In this document: piece by piece, positions 8,183-17,368 of the stretch | Layout of the letters: every line of letters begins with the position of its first letter | How positions within the stretch are numbered: position 1 is the stretch's first letter | NCBI GenBank assembly: GCA_947598585.1 | Contig: CANQFK010000007.1 | Location: forward strand, 1 to 60,889 | Reading direction: 5' to 3' | DNA length: 60,889 bases | Origin: an uncultured Clostridia bacterium | Lineage (GTDB): Bacteria > Bacillota > Clostridia > Christensenellales > Pumilibacteraceae | Made by a program: the position numbers and the translations under genes | The notes under the pieces: model-generated | Databases searched by the model: none | What the model was told of the DNA's origin: nothing | The model's input: the letters and a program-made list of their open reading frames with translations, nothing else

Positions 8183-10123
8183 ATGAAATTTTCGACGATG
8201 AGCAGAAAGGAAAGAAAAAATCTTGTTCGGATAATTATTGCGCTCTGTCTGTTCGCGATCGTTTTTGTCGTCGATAAGGTCGTCACGCTCGACGACGTAT
8301 TTGCGGGCGACTATGGTTGGACTTTCGCGCTCGGACTTTATCTCGTTGTATATCTTATAGTGGGATACGACGTGTTGTGGCGAGCCGTTCGCAACATCTC
8401 CCGCGGTCATGTGTTCGACGAAAATTTTCTCATGTGCGTCGCCACGTTGGGCGCGTTTGCGCTCGGCATTTACAGAGGAGCGACGGGACTTCCGACGGAA
8501 GGTTTTGACGAGGCTTGCGCGGTGCTGCTATTCTATCAAGTGGGCGAATGGTTCCAATCGTATGCGACGGGCAAATCGCGAAGATCCGTTTCGGCTCTTA
8601 TGGACCTAAGACCCGATCACGCCAACGTAAAACGCGGCGACGGGATAGAACAGGTCGATCCGAGCGAGGTGGAGGTGGGCGACATAATAGTCGTTTATCC
8701 CGGCGAAAAGGTGCCACTTGACGGAGTTATCGTAAAGGGTAGCGCCATGCTGGACTCAAAGGCGCTCACGGGCGAATCTTTGCCGCGCGAGGCGGGCGAA
8801 AACGACGAAATAATAAGCGGTTGCATAGATCTCACGTCGCAGATCGAGGTGCGCGTCACGAAAAAGTTTTACGATTCCACCGTGTCCAAAATTCTCGACC
8901 TTGTGGAAAACGCCTCGTCGCAAAAATCCAAGGCGGAAAATTTCATTACGCAATTCGCGAGATATTACACGCCCGCGGTCGTTATCACCGCGCTTTTGCT
9001 TGCGGTGATCCCAAGCGCCATAACTTCGGATTGGTCGACTTGGATATATCGCGCGCTCAATTTTTTGGTCGTGTCCTGTCCGTGCGCGTTGGTCATCTCC
9101 ATACCGCTGTCGTTTTTTGCGGGCATAGGCGCTGCCTCGCGATACGGTATACTCGTCAAAGGTTCCGAATATATCGAAAAGTTCAACAAAGCCGATATCT
9201 TTGTCTTTGACAAGACGGGCACGCTTACGAAAGGCAACTTTGCCGTGACGAAGATCGCGCCCGAAAGCAACAGAAACGAGATATTGGAACTTGCCGCTAT
9301 CGCCGAACAATATTCCGATCATCCGATCGCCCGTTCGATCATGGCGGCTTACGGAAAGGACGCCGAAAGCGGATATATCCTTCAAAATTCTGCGGGGCTC
9401 GGCGTTGTGGCGACGCGTGGCAACGATAAGATCTATTGCGGAAACGAAAAGTTGATGATATCCAACAATATCCCGTTTGTGAAAGAGAGCGAACTCGGCA
9501 CCGTCGTTTACGTTGCGCGCAACGATAAGTTCGTCGGCTCCGTTCTTATAGCCGACGAAATAAAGGAAGAATCGTGCGAACTTATAGGCAAGCTGAATTC
9601 GATGAATTGCAAGACCGTTATGCTTACGGGCGATAACGAGGCGATAGCAAAGGACGTCGCGAGCCGCATAGGGCTTACGGGATACAAGGCGTCGCTCTTG
9701 CCGCAGAACAAGGTCGAGGAAGTCGATAATATGTTAAAGGCGAAAGGCAAAAACGACGTGCTGTGCTTTGTCGGCGACGGGATAAACGACGCGCCCGTTC
9801 TCATGCGCTCGGACATAGGTATCGCCATGGGCGGAGTGGGGAGCGACGCGGCGATCGAGGCGGCGGATATCGTTTTGATGAAGGACGATCTGCGCGGCAT
9901 TTCGCTTGCAAAGCGCATCGCAAAAAGGACCATGACCGTAGTTTACGAAAACATTTGGTTCTCGCTCATAGTAAAACTTGCAATACTTATCTTGTCCGCA
10001 TTCGGCATTGCGAACATGTGGATCGCTGTTTTCGGAGATGTGGGAGTGGCGGTGCTTGCTATTTTGAACGCAATGCGCGTCAATTCCGATCGCGGCATAG
10101 CGAATGAGCCGCCATTAAAGTAA
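8183..10123 (+). CDS. zntA: P1B-type Zn2+/Cd2+/Pb2+-exporting ATPase
   Basis: The 646-residue pump has TGES near residue 195 (actuator domain), the membrane metal site SCPCAL near 297, DKTGTLT with the phosphorylated Asp near 341, the HP dipeptide (SDHPIARS) near 378, and GDGINDAP near 531. A last helix contains GDVG, whose Asp corresponds to the zinc-coordinating Asp of ZntA. CPC plus this Asp defines the P1B-2 class that exports Zn2+, Cd2+ and Pb2+. The N-terminus starts directly with basic residues and helices; the usual HMA domain is supplied by the preceding gene. It is expected to be derepressed by metal through the SmtB-like regulator. The symbol is by family (cadA is an equivalent name). 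Confidence 0.95.
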   Translation: MKFSTMSRKERKNLVRIIIALCLFAIVFVVDKVVTLDDVFAGDYGWTFALGLYLVVYLIVGYDVLWRAVRNISRGHVFDENFLMCVATLGAFALGIYRGATGLPTEGFDEACAVLLFYQVGEWFQSYATGKSRRSVSALMDLRPDHANVKRGDGIEQVDPSEVEVGDIIVVYPGEKVPLDGVIVKGSAMLDSKALTGESLPREAGENDEIISGCIDLTSQIEVRVTKKFYDSTVSKILDLVENASSQKSKAENFITQFARYYTPAVVITALLLAVIPSAITSDWSTWIYRALNFLVVSCPCALVISIPLSFFAGIGAASRYGILVKGSEYIEKFNKADIFVFDKTGTLTKGNFAVTKIAPESNRNEILELAAIAEQYSDHPIARSIMAAYGKDAESGYILQNSAGLGVVATRGNDKIYCGNEKLMISNNIPFVKESELGTVVYVARNDKFVGSVLIADEIKEESCELIGKLNSMNCKTVMLTGDNEAIAKDVASRIGLTGYKASLLPQNKVEEVDNMLKAKGKNDVLCFVGDGINDAPVLMRSDIGIAMGGVGSDAAIEAADIVLMKDDLRGISLAKRIAKRTMTVVYENIWFSLIVKLAILILSAFGIANMWIAVFGDVGVAVLAILNAMRVNSDRGIANEPPLK

Positions 10124-10130
10124 AAGTTGT

Positions 10131-10349
10131 TTATTTTATCGGATATTTGGTTTCTATATGAAAGTTCAGATTGTAAAATTTGGACTTTTCCCATTTTTGA
10201 ATGAGTTCGAGGCATTCGACATAGGCGGTGCGTTGCCCGTCTGAATATTCGTCGTCTGAACCTGTCCCTTTCAAATGATCGAGTTTGTCGATAATTGCGG
10301 GGATCATTTGCGATAGCGTGTATTCGGCGCTGACATCATAAAAGATCAT
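10131..10349 (-). CDS. small protein of unknown function, paralog of its upstream neighbour
   Basis: This 72-residue protein is unrecognised. The start at 10349 was chosen because AAGGAG lies 8 bp upstream. It shares with the gene at 10336-10566 a pattern of L-x-x-L near residue 22, then G and a short acidic stretch, then AYxxCLxxxxxWE, so the two look like tandem duplicates. Their reading frames overlap by 14 bp, implying coupled translation. The fold is probably all-helical. It converges on the zinc ATPase, with only 7 bp between stop codons. Confidence 0.65.
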   Translation of the reverse strand: MIFYDVSAEYTLSQMIPAIIDKLDHLKGTGSDDEYSDGQRTAYVECLELIQKWEKSKFYNLNFHIETKYPIK

Positions 10350-10566
10350 CTTCGTTCTCCTTTGCAAAGTAGTGGGGATCCAAGCCGTGTTTTTGCGCAC
10401 TTTCCCAAGTTGCGACCATTTTCAAGCAGTCGGTATAAGCCGCGATCTCGCCTTTAATAAAGCCGCTGTTTGCGGACGCGGCTCCAAGGAGCTCGTTTAG
10501 CCTGCCGCTGATAAGAAAGATCAAAAGGGAAAGCACTTCATCGTCGGTAAAATTATTCTCGTCCAA
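10336..10566 (-). CDS. small protein of unknown function with TTG start
   Basis: This is a 76-residue, probably helical protein. The start is placed at TTG 10566 because GGAGGT lies 9 bp upstream (10576-10581). The ATG further upstream at 10611 lies before the ribosome site and lacks its own. The protein shows G-x-x-x-AYTDCLKMVATWE, matching the AYxxCLxxxxxWE core of the downstream protein. The pair form an operon from the promoter at 10656-10684. No known domain was recognised. Confidence 0.6.
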   Translation of the reverse strand: MDENNFTDDEVLSLLIFLISGRLNELLGAASANSGFIKGEIAAYTDCLKMVATWESAQKHGLDPHYFAKENEDDLL

Positions 10567-10655
10567 TGAACTTACACCTCCGAAATGAATAATGCGTTTA
10601 ATAGATTGCAATAAAAAATGTAACGAATTGCTTCAAATTGTCGATGTTTATCTAC

Positions 10656-10684
10656 ATTATATCTTATAAATTTACAAATGTCAA
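10656..10684 (-). promoter_or_regulatory. sigma-A promoter of the paired small genes
   Basis: Read on the minus strand, TTGACA (10684-10679) and TATAAT (10661-10656) have 17-bp spacing. A perfect 14-bp palindrome ACTTTTATAAAAGT at 10686-10699 abuts the -35 box and could be an operator. Confidence 0.75.
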
Positions 10685-10869
10685 CACTTTTATAAAAGTT
10701 TTTTAAATATATGCTTATTTTACAATGTTTGTTTTTAAAGAGTTGAGCATAAGGCACGACGCTATCGGACAAAGATATTCGCGCGGAATAAAAAAATTTA
10801 AAATCGTTGTCACAAAATCGCTTTCAGGTTTGTCTATAATATAGAGAGAAATACAAAGGAGAACAAAAG

Positions 10870-11772
10870 ATGAAAAAGTTTACACGTTTGATCATCGGCG
10901 GCATGTATCGGATCACCGAGATATACCTCGACGCCGTCGATCCGTACGAAGGGCGCGATGGCAAAAAGATATATATAGGTCTTACGTTCTACGCCGTGTT
11001 TGACGGAGTGAAATATATCGAAACGAGCAAGGGCATAGAAATAGACCCCGACGACGAGATCTTTTCGGAAAATGCTCTGTACGCATACGACTATGTGTTA
11101 AAGTATAGCGGCGAAACGATATACTATACAAACAGAGTGGAAAATAAGTACGGGCTTGCCAAGCGTTATCCTGCTTATCTGCCCGTAAATCTGACCAATG
11201 GTTGCGTGCCTGCGGCGGGAGCGAATATCATAGGCTTTTATACGAGGTTTTTCCCCGAACTTGTGCCCGGATCTACGCCCGAAAACTACATGGGACCATA
11301 TTACATTTATGATGAATTATTTAAAGGCATAGTGCCCGTACTTGCGACGCTTTCGGAATATATGGGTACAAATGTAGGTAAGTTGGGCACCGACATAGCG
11401 GGATTTAAAAAGGGAATGACGAAATTTTGCAATGAAAAGGGCAGGAGCATAGCGTACGATTCTTGCATGAGATCGAATAATTTCGACTTCGGACTTGCAA
11501 AGGACTATTTCGAATCGGGGCATCCGTCGGTAGTTTTCGTAAACTCGTTCACCGTTGCGACTTTGACAAATTATGACCGATACGAATCTGTCGAATATGT
11601 TTCAGCCGCCGTCGGTCATGCAATGGCGGGGTTCGGATATAGCGAGATCACATATACGCTCATCGACGGAACGATAAGGAAAGACAACTATATAATTGTA
11701 GCGACGGGGCTCGCCCAACATGAAAAAGGATATTTCAATATAAACGACATTTCGGACATACAAATGGGCTAA
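10870..11772 (+). CDS. C39-like cysteine-protease-fold protein, no signal peptide
   Basis: This 300-residue protein carries NGCVPAAGANIIGFY (candidate nucleophile Cys112) and VGHAMAGFGY (candidate His250), followed by a DNY strand (Asp272/Asn273). This is the Cys...His...Asn/Asp order of peptidase C39-like and related papain-fold enzymes, usually NGCGPT and GHxxxxxGY. No Gln could be assigned confidently. The N-terminal 100 residues look beta-rich, and there is no convincing signal peptide or membrane helix, so it may act in the cytoplasm or leave the cell by another route. AAGGAG lies 8 bp before the ATG. An open frame shifted by -1 continues from its end (see 11799). An inactive or transferase relative is possible. 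Confidence 0.6.
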   Translation: MKKFTRLIIGGMYRITEIYLDAVDPYEGRDGKKIYIGLTFYAVFDGVKYIETSKGIEIDPDDEIFSENALYAYDYVLKYSGETIYYTNRVENKYGLAKRYPAYLPVNLTNGCVPAAGANIIGFYTRFFPELVPGSTPENYMGPYYIYDELFKGIVPVLATLSEYMGTNVGKLGTDIAGFKKGMTKFCNEKGRSIAYDSCMRSNNFDFGLAKDYFESGHPSVVFVNSFTVATLTNYDRYESVEYVSAAVGHAMAGFGYSEITYTLIDGTIRKDNYIIVATGLAQHEKGYFNINDISDIQMG

Positions 11773-11798
11773 TTGATAACACTAAATACAATGTTACT

Positions 11799-12020
11799 TT
11801 GACAAATTACAGTAAGAATTTCTCTGGTAGGGTTTCATGTTTTATAGGCAGTGATACGAGTGAAAATGGTGAAAGAATTAACAGTTTTGATAAAGCATAT
11901 AAAATTACGATACATACAAGTTATTTTAGTCCCGACGGAGATACATATGTATATTTGAAAATTAACTTATCGAATGTAAATAATACATATCCCATAACAA
12001 TGAAAATAGCCACAGTCTGA
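11799..12020 (+). CDS. out-of-frame tail or small ORF after the C39-like gene
   Basis: This open frame of 73 codons starts with TTG, has no ribosome site, and lies in the -1 frame relative to the preceding gene. The frame stays open upstream into the 3' end of that gene, so a shift near 11765 would add about 85 residues. The translation has regular alternating hydrophobic residues (KAYKITIHTSY ... TYVYLKINLSNV), like a beta-sandwich, and composition is more AT-rich than the neighbour. It may be a frameshifted C-terminal domain, a remnant, or chance. I do not recognise it. Confidence 0.35.
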   Translation: MTNYSKNFSGRVSCFIGSDTSENGERINSFDKAYKITIHTSYFSPDGDTYVYLKINLSNVNNTYPITMKIATV

Positions 12021-12220
12021 TTTTTTTACTTTTCATATTTTAAGGTCAATTATTAAGAGGATAGATATTGTTGTTTATCTATATACAAAAGAAGAAAATA
12101 GCTGATCTCTTTGATTTTTTCCTCCCGTATGTCATTATGTGATATACGGGACGGAAAAACAAGGGGATAAGACTTTTGCTAATTTGCCGATATAGTTACT
12201 TTCGTCTTATCGGCATTAAC

Positions 12221-12269
12221 CTCCTGTTGCTCTCCTACATTCAGGGGAGTAACGGGAGATCGCTTTTTT
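12221..12269 (+). terminator. terminator-like hairpin
   Basis: A 15-bp stem with three G-T pairs and an 8-nt loop is followed by TTTTTT at 12264-12269. It would end any transcript coming from the C39-like gene or from an RNA in this spacer. Confidence 0.7.
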
Positions 12270-12333
12270 GACATTCCTTTCCTTTGTCCCATGCTGACAA
12301 AGGGAATGAATTTTTAATTCCTTCTTTTTAGAA

Positions 12334-12376
12334 ATGGGTATGGGACGGGCTTCGCCTCATGCCCATATTTTTAAAT
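12334..12376 (+). terminator. terminator-like hairpin
   Basis: ATGGGTATG pairs with CATGCCCAT around an inner GGC-TTC-GCC stem and is followed by ATTTTTAAATTTT. Confidence 0.6.
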
Positions 12377-12593
12377 TTTAACCTATTATAGAGCGGGCGG
12401 TCATTCTTTTTTTTCGACAAAAAGCGACGACCCTCCGACATAGGAGAGTTCGCAACGGAGAATATTCGGCTGTTTTGCCCGTATTTTTTAAACAACCGTT
12501 ATGCCCATTTTTATATTTCGCGCCTTTTAGGGGCATTACAAGCCTTTTAACGGCGGAACAATATTTTTTATTTTCAAAATCGCGTCAAAACGT

Positions 12594-12622
12594 TTGTAAA
12601 AAATCAACTTTTATGATATAAT
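12594..12622 (+). promoter_or_regulatory. sigma-A promoter of gyrB-gyrA
   Basis: TTGTAA (12594-12599) and TATAAT (12617-12622) have 17-bp spacing, 30 bp before the gyrB ATG. Confidence 0.8.
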
Positions 12623-12639
12623 TGTTTCCGATAAGATAA

Positions 12640-14562
<1,923 letters not shown>

Positions 14563-14571
14563 GAGGAAAAT

Positions 14572-17142
14572 ATGGAAAGAAAAAGAACTCTCACCGACGA
14601 AGAGATCAAACATTTGGACAATACCAAACTCGTAAAAGTTCAGGTGTCCGACCAGATGAAAAAATCGTTCATCGCGTATGCTATGGCGGTAAACGTGTCG
14701 CGTGCCATTCCCGACGTGCGCGACGGACTTAAACCCGTGCACAGACGTATACTTTACGCTATGGGCGAACTCAACCTGTTCTCCGATAAGCCGTACCGTA
14801 AGTGCGCGCGTATTGTCGGCGACGTGCTCGGTAAATTTCACCCGCACGGCGACTCGGCAGTGTACGGCGCGCTCGTCAGATTGGCGCAGGACTTCTCTAT
14901 CCGTCATCCTCTTGTGGACGGACACGGTAATTTCGGTTCCGTGGACGGCGATCCTCCCGCCGCGCAAAGGTATACCGAGGCAAGACTCAGCAAAATAGCG
15001 GGCGAAATGCTGCGCGATATAGATAAGGATACGGTGGATTGGTACCCCAACTTCGACGATACGCTTATGCAGCCCACCGTGTTGCCGTCGAGATTCCCCA
15101 ACTTGTTGGTAAACGGTAGCGACGGTATAGCCGTGGGCATGGCGACCAATATTCCGCCTCACAACCTCGGCGAAGTAATCAACGGCGTGATCGCGCTCAT
15201 AGATAATCCCGATATTTCGTCCGAAGAACTTATGGAATACGTTCCCGCGCCCGACTATCCGACGGGCGGACTGCTTATGGGCAGATCGGGACTCAGACGC
15301 GCTTATCTTACGGGCAAGGGCAACTTTATTGCGCGCGCTAAGACGGATATAGAGGAATTTCAATCGGGCGGGCAAACGCGATATCGCATCGTCGTCACCG
15401 AACTTCCCTACCAGGTCAACAAAGCCGAACTCATAAAGAGGATCGCCGACCTCGTAAAGGATAAACGTATCGACGGTATTTCCGACGTGAAGGAAGAATC
15501 GGACAGGTTCGGTATGCGCGTCGTAATAGATATAAAACGCGACGCTCAGGCTCAGGTCGTGCTAAACACGCTTTTTAAACTCACCGATCTTCAAGTGACG
15601 GGCGGAATAACGTTCCTTGCGCTCGTGGATGGCGAGCCGAAAATACTCAACCTTAAAGAAATGCTCTACTATTACCTCGAACATCAAAAGGACGTGATAG
15701 TAAGACGCACGAGATTCGACCTCGAACGCGCTCAAAAACGTGCGCATATAGTCGAGGGCTTGGTGATCGCTCAGAACAATATCGACAGAGTGGTGGAGAT
15801 AATCAAGCAGAGCAAGGACAAGGTGGAGGCTTCGGAGAAGTTGATGGCGGAATTTTTGCTTTCGGAAGAGCAGACCAACGCCATTCTGGAAATGAAACTC
15901 GGCAGACTCACCGCGCTCGAAGTGGAGAGTTTGCGAAAGGAACTCGAAGAATTGCATTTGAAAATAGAAGATCTTCAAGATATTCTTGCCAAGCCGCAAA
16001 GAGTGCTTGACATTATCAAGACCGAACTTACCGAAATTAAGGACACTTACGACACGCCAAGACGTACCGAACTTTGCCCCATATTCGACGAAATAGATAT
16101 GGAGGACCTCATCGACAAAGAGGACGTCGTCGTTTCCATGACGCATTTCGGCTACATAAAGCGTTTGCCGGTCGACGAGTACAAGAGCCAGCACAGAGGC
16201 GGCAAGGGCATAACGGCTCATAAGCCCAAAGAGGACGATTTCGTCGAGAATATGTTCATCGCCAACACGCACGAAAGGCTGTTGATGTTCAGCAATCTCG
16301 GCAGAGTGTACGCGATAAAAACTTACGAAGTGCCCGAGGCGGAACGCACCTCGCGCGGCAGAGCGATCGTAAATCTCTTGCAACTCAGCGAGGGCGAAAA
16401 GATAAATGCGGTGATCCCCGTTCGAGGCTCGGAGGGCGGCTTCCTTATGATGGCGACCAAACTCGGTTACGTCAAAAAGACTTCGACCGAAGAATTCGAC
16501 TCTATCAGAAAGGGCGGAAAGATCGCTATCAGTCTTAACGAGGGTGACGAACTCATATCCGTACAGTTCACGCGGGGCAGCAACGAGATCTTGCTCGCTT
16601 CGTCGTCGGGTAAGTGCATAAGATTCGCCGAAACAGACGTTCGCCCCATGAGCCGCGATACGCAGGGCGTGCGCTCGATAAAACTCGACGAGGACGAAGT
16701 GGTCGTGGATATGATAGTCATCGATCCGTCCAAAAAGGTGCTTACCATCTCTTCGGCAGGGTACGGCAAACGTTCCGATATAGAGGATTATCGCTTGCAG
16801 TCGCGCGCCGGCAAGGGCATAAAGGCGGGCAAGTTCAACGACAATACCGGTAGACTTATCAACCTTAAACAGGTCGGCGAAAACGACGATATCATGATAA
16901 TTTCCGATACAGGTGTGATTATCCGTATGCAGGCGAGCGAGATCAGCTTGCTTGGACGCGATACGCAGGGCGTAAGAGTAATGAGGCTCAAAGACGGCGG
17001 AAACGTCGTGTGCGTTGCTGTCGTGGAACATTCCGAAGAGGAAAACGAAAATGCGCAGGACGGTTCGTCCGACGCTCCCGATAGCGCGACTTCGACAGCA
17101 GACGAAAATCCCGTCGCTCCCGAAAGCGAAAATCGGGAATAG
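14572..17142 (+). CDS. gyrA: DNA gyrase subunit A
   Basis: This is the DNA-cleaving and DNA-wrapping subunit of gyrase. In the 856 residues the active-site Tyr is Y134 (QRYTEAR), the quinolone-determining helix reads [14 protein letters not shown], and the C-terminal wrapping domain has a GyrA-box QHRGGKG near 540. The Ser equivalent to E. coli Ser83 is present (S95), but the position of Asp87 is Gly99; an acidic residue is usual there and Gly is a known resistance substitution in E. coli. The C-terminus ends in an acidic, low-complexity tail rich in Glu, Asn, Asp and Ser. The last part of the gene is tandemly duplicated into the spacer (82-bp period). AGGAGG precedes the ATG. Confidence 0.97.
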   Translation: MERKRTLTDEEIKHLDNTKLVKVQVSDQMKKSFIAYAMAVNVSRAIPDVRDGLKPVHRRILYAMGELNLFSDKPYRKCARIVGDVLGKFHPHGDSAVYGALVRLAQDFSIRHPLVDGHGNFGSVDGDPPAAQRYTEARLSKIAGEMLRDIDKDTVDWYPNFDDTLMQPTVLPSRFPNLLVNGSDGIAVGMATNIPPHNLGEVINGVIALIDNPDISSEELMEYVPAPDYPTGGLLMGRSGLRRAYLTGKGNFIARAKTDIEEFQSGGQTRYRIVVTELPYQVNKAELIKRIADLVKDKRIDGISDVKEESDRFGMRVVIDIKRDAQAQVVLNTLFKLTDLQVTGGITFLALVDGEPKILNLKEMLYYYLEHQKDVIVRRTRFDLERAQKRAHIVEGLVIAQNNIDRVVEIIKQSKDKVEASEKLMAEFLLSEEQTNAILEMKLGRLTALEVESLRKELEELHLKIEDLQDILAKPQRVLDIIKTELTEIKDTYDTPRRTELCPIFDEIDMEDLIDKEDVVVSMTHFGYIKRLPVDEYKSQHRGGKGITAHKPKEDDFVENMFIANTHERLLMFSNLGRVYAIKTYEVPEAERTSRGRAIVNLLQLSEGEKINAVIPVRGSEGGFLMMATKLGYVKKTSTEEFDSIRKGGKIAISLNEGDELISVQFTRGSNEILLASSSGKCIRFAETDVRPMSRDTQGVRSIKLDEDEVVVDMIVIDPSKKVLTISSAGYGKRSDIEDYRLQSRAGKGIKAGKFNDNTGRLINLKQVGENDDIMIISDTGVIIRMQASEISLLGRDTQGVRVMRLKDGGNVVCVAVVEHSEEENENAQDGSSDAPDSATSTADENPVAPESENRE

Positions 17143-17272
17143 GCAAAAAGTCCGTCGCCCCGATAACGCGACTTCGACAGCAGACGAAAGTTTCGTCGCT
17201 CCCGAAAGCGAAAATCGGGAATAGACGAAAGTCCGTCGCGACCGATAATGAAAATCGAGAAAAGACGAAAAA
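17080..17272 (+). repeat. 82-bp tandem duplication of the gyrA 3' end
   Basis: The gyrA 3' end, stop codon included, recurs with an 82-bp period: units begin at 17080, 17162 and 17244 (the third is partial and worn). Because 82 is not a multiple of three, the second copy lies in another frame. It still spells nearly the same peptide, (N/S)ATSTADE then APESENRE then stop. The first two units are about 90% identical. Confidence 0.9.
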
Positions 17273-17294
17273 TTTAAGCATAATGCGAAATCAA

Positions 17295-17323
17295 AAAGCC
17301 GAGAGTTTGTTTCTCTCGGCTTT
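17295..17323. terminator. bidirectional terminator between gyrA and the minus-strand operon
   Basis: AAAGCCGAGAG (17295-17305) pairs with CTCTCGGCTTT (17313-17323), with A residues before and T after. It can end both gyrA and the convergent minus-strand operon. Confidence 0.9.
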
Positions 17324-17368
17324 GGTATTGTCGTAAGTTTATAGTTGCGATCGCAAGGTGCCGTAGGG

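Larger units (their letters stand above)
12021..12593 (+). other. non-coding, hairpin-rich spacer before gyrB
   Basis: No gene is visible. Stems are: CCCGTAT/ATACGGG (12124-12150); GATAAGAC/GTCTTATC (12166-12173 with 12204-12211); TGCCGATA/TATCGGCA (12185-12192 with 12208-12215), which competes with the previous stem for 12208-12211; a 15-bp stem (12221-12235 with 12244-12258) plus T tract; a split stem (12272-12288 with 12296-12308); and ATGGGTATG/CATGCCCAT (12334-12366) plus T-rich tail. The last three look like terminators. Further down, 12367-12593 shows no clear structure. Confidence 0.6.

Noticed and set aside
10572-10772. 66-codon minus-strand frame upstream of the paired small genes
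   Set aside because: It spans their promoter and ribosome site and has no start signal.
17015-17224. 69-codon frame overlapping the gyrA end
   Set aside because: It arises from the 82-bp duplication shifting frame; no own start signal.
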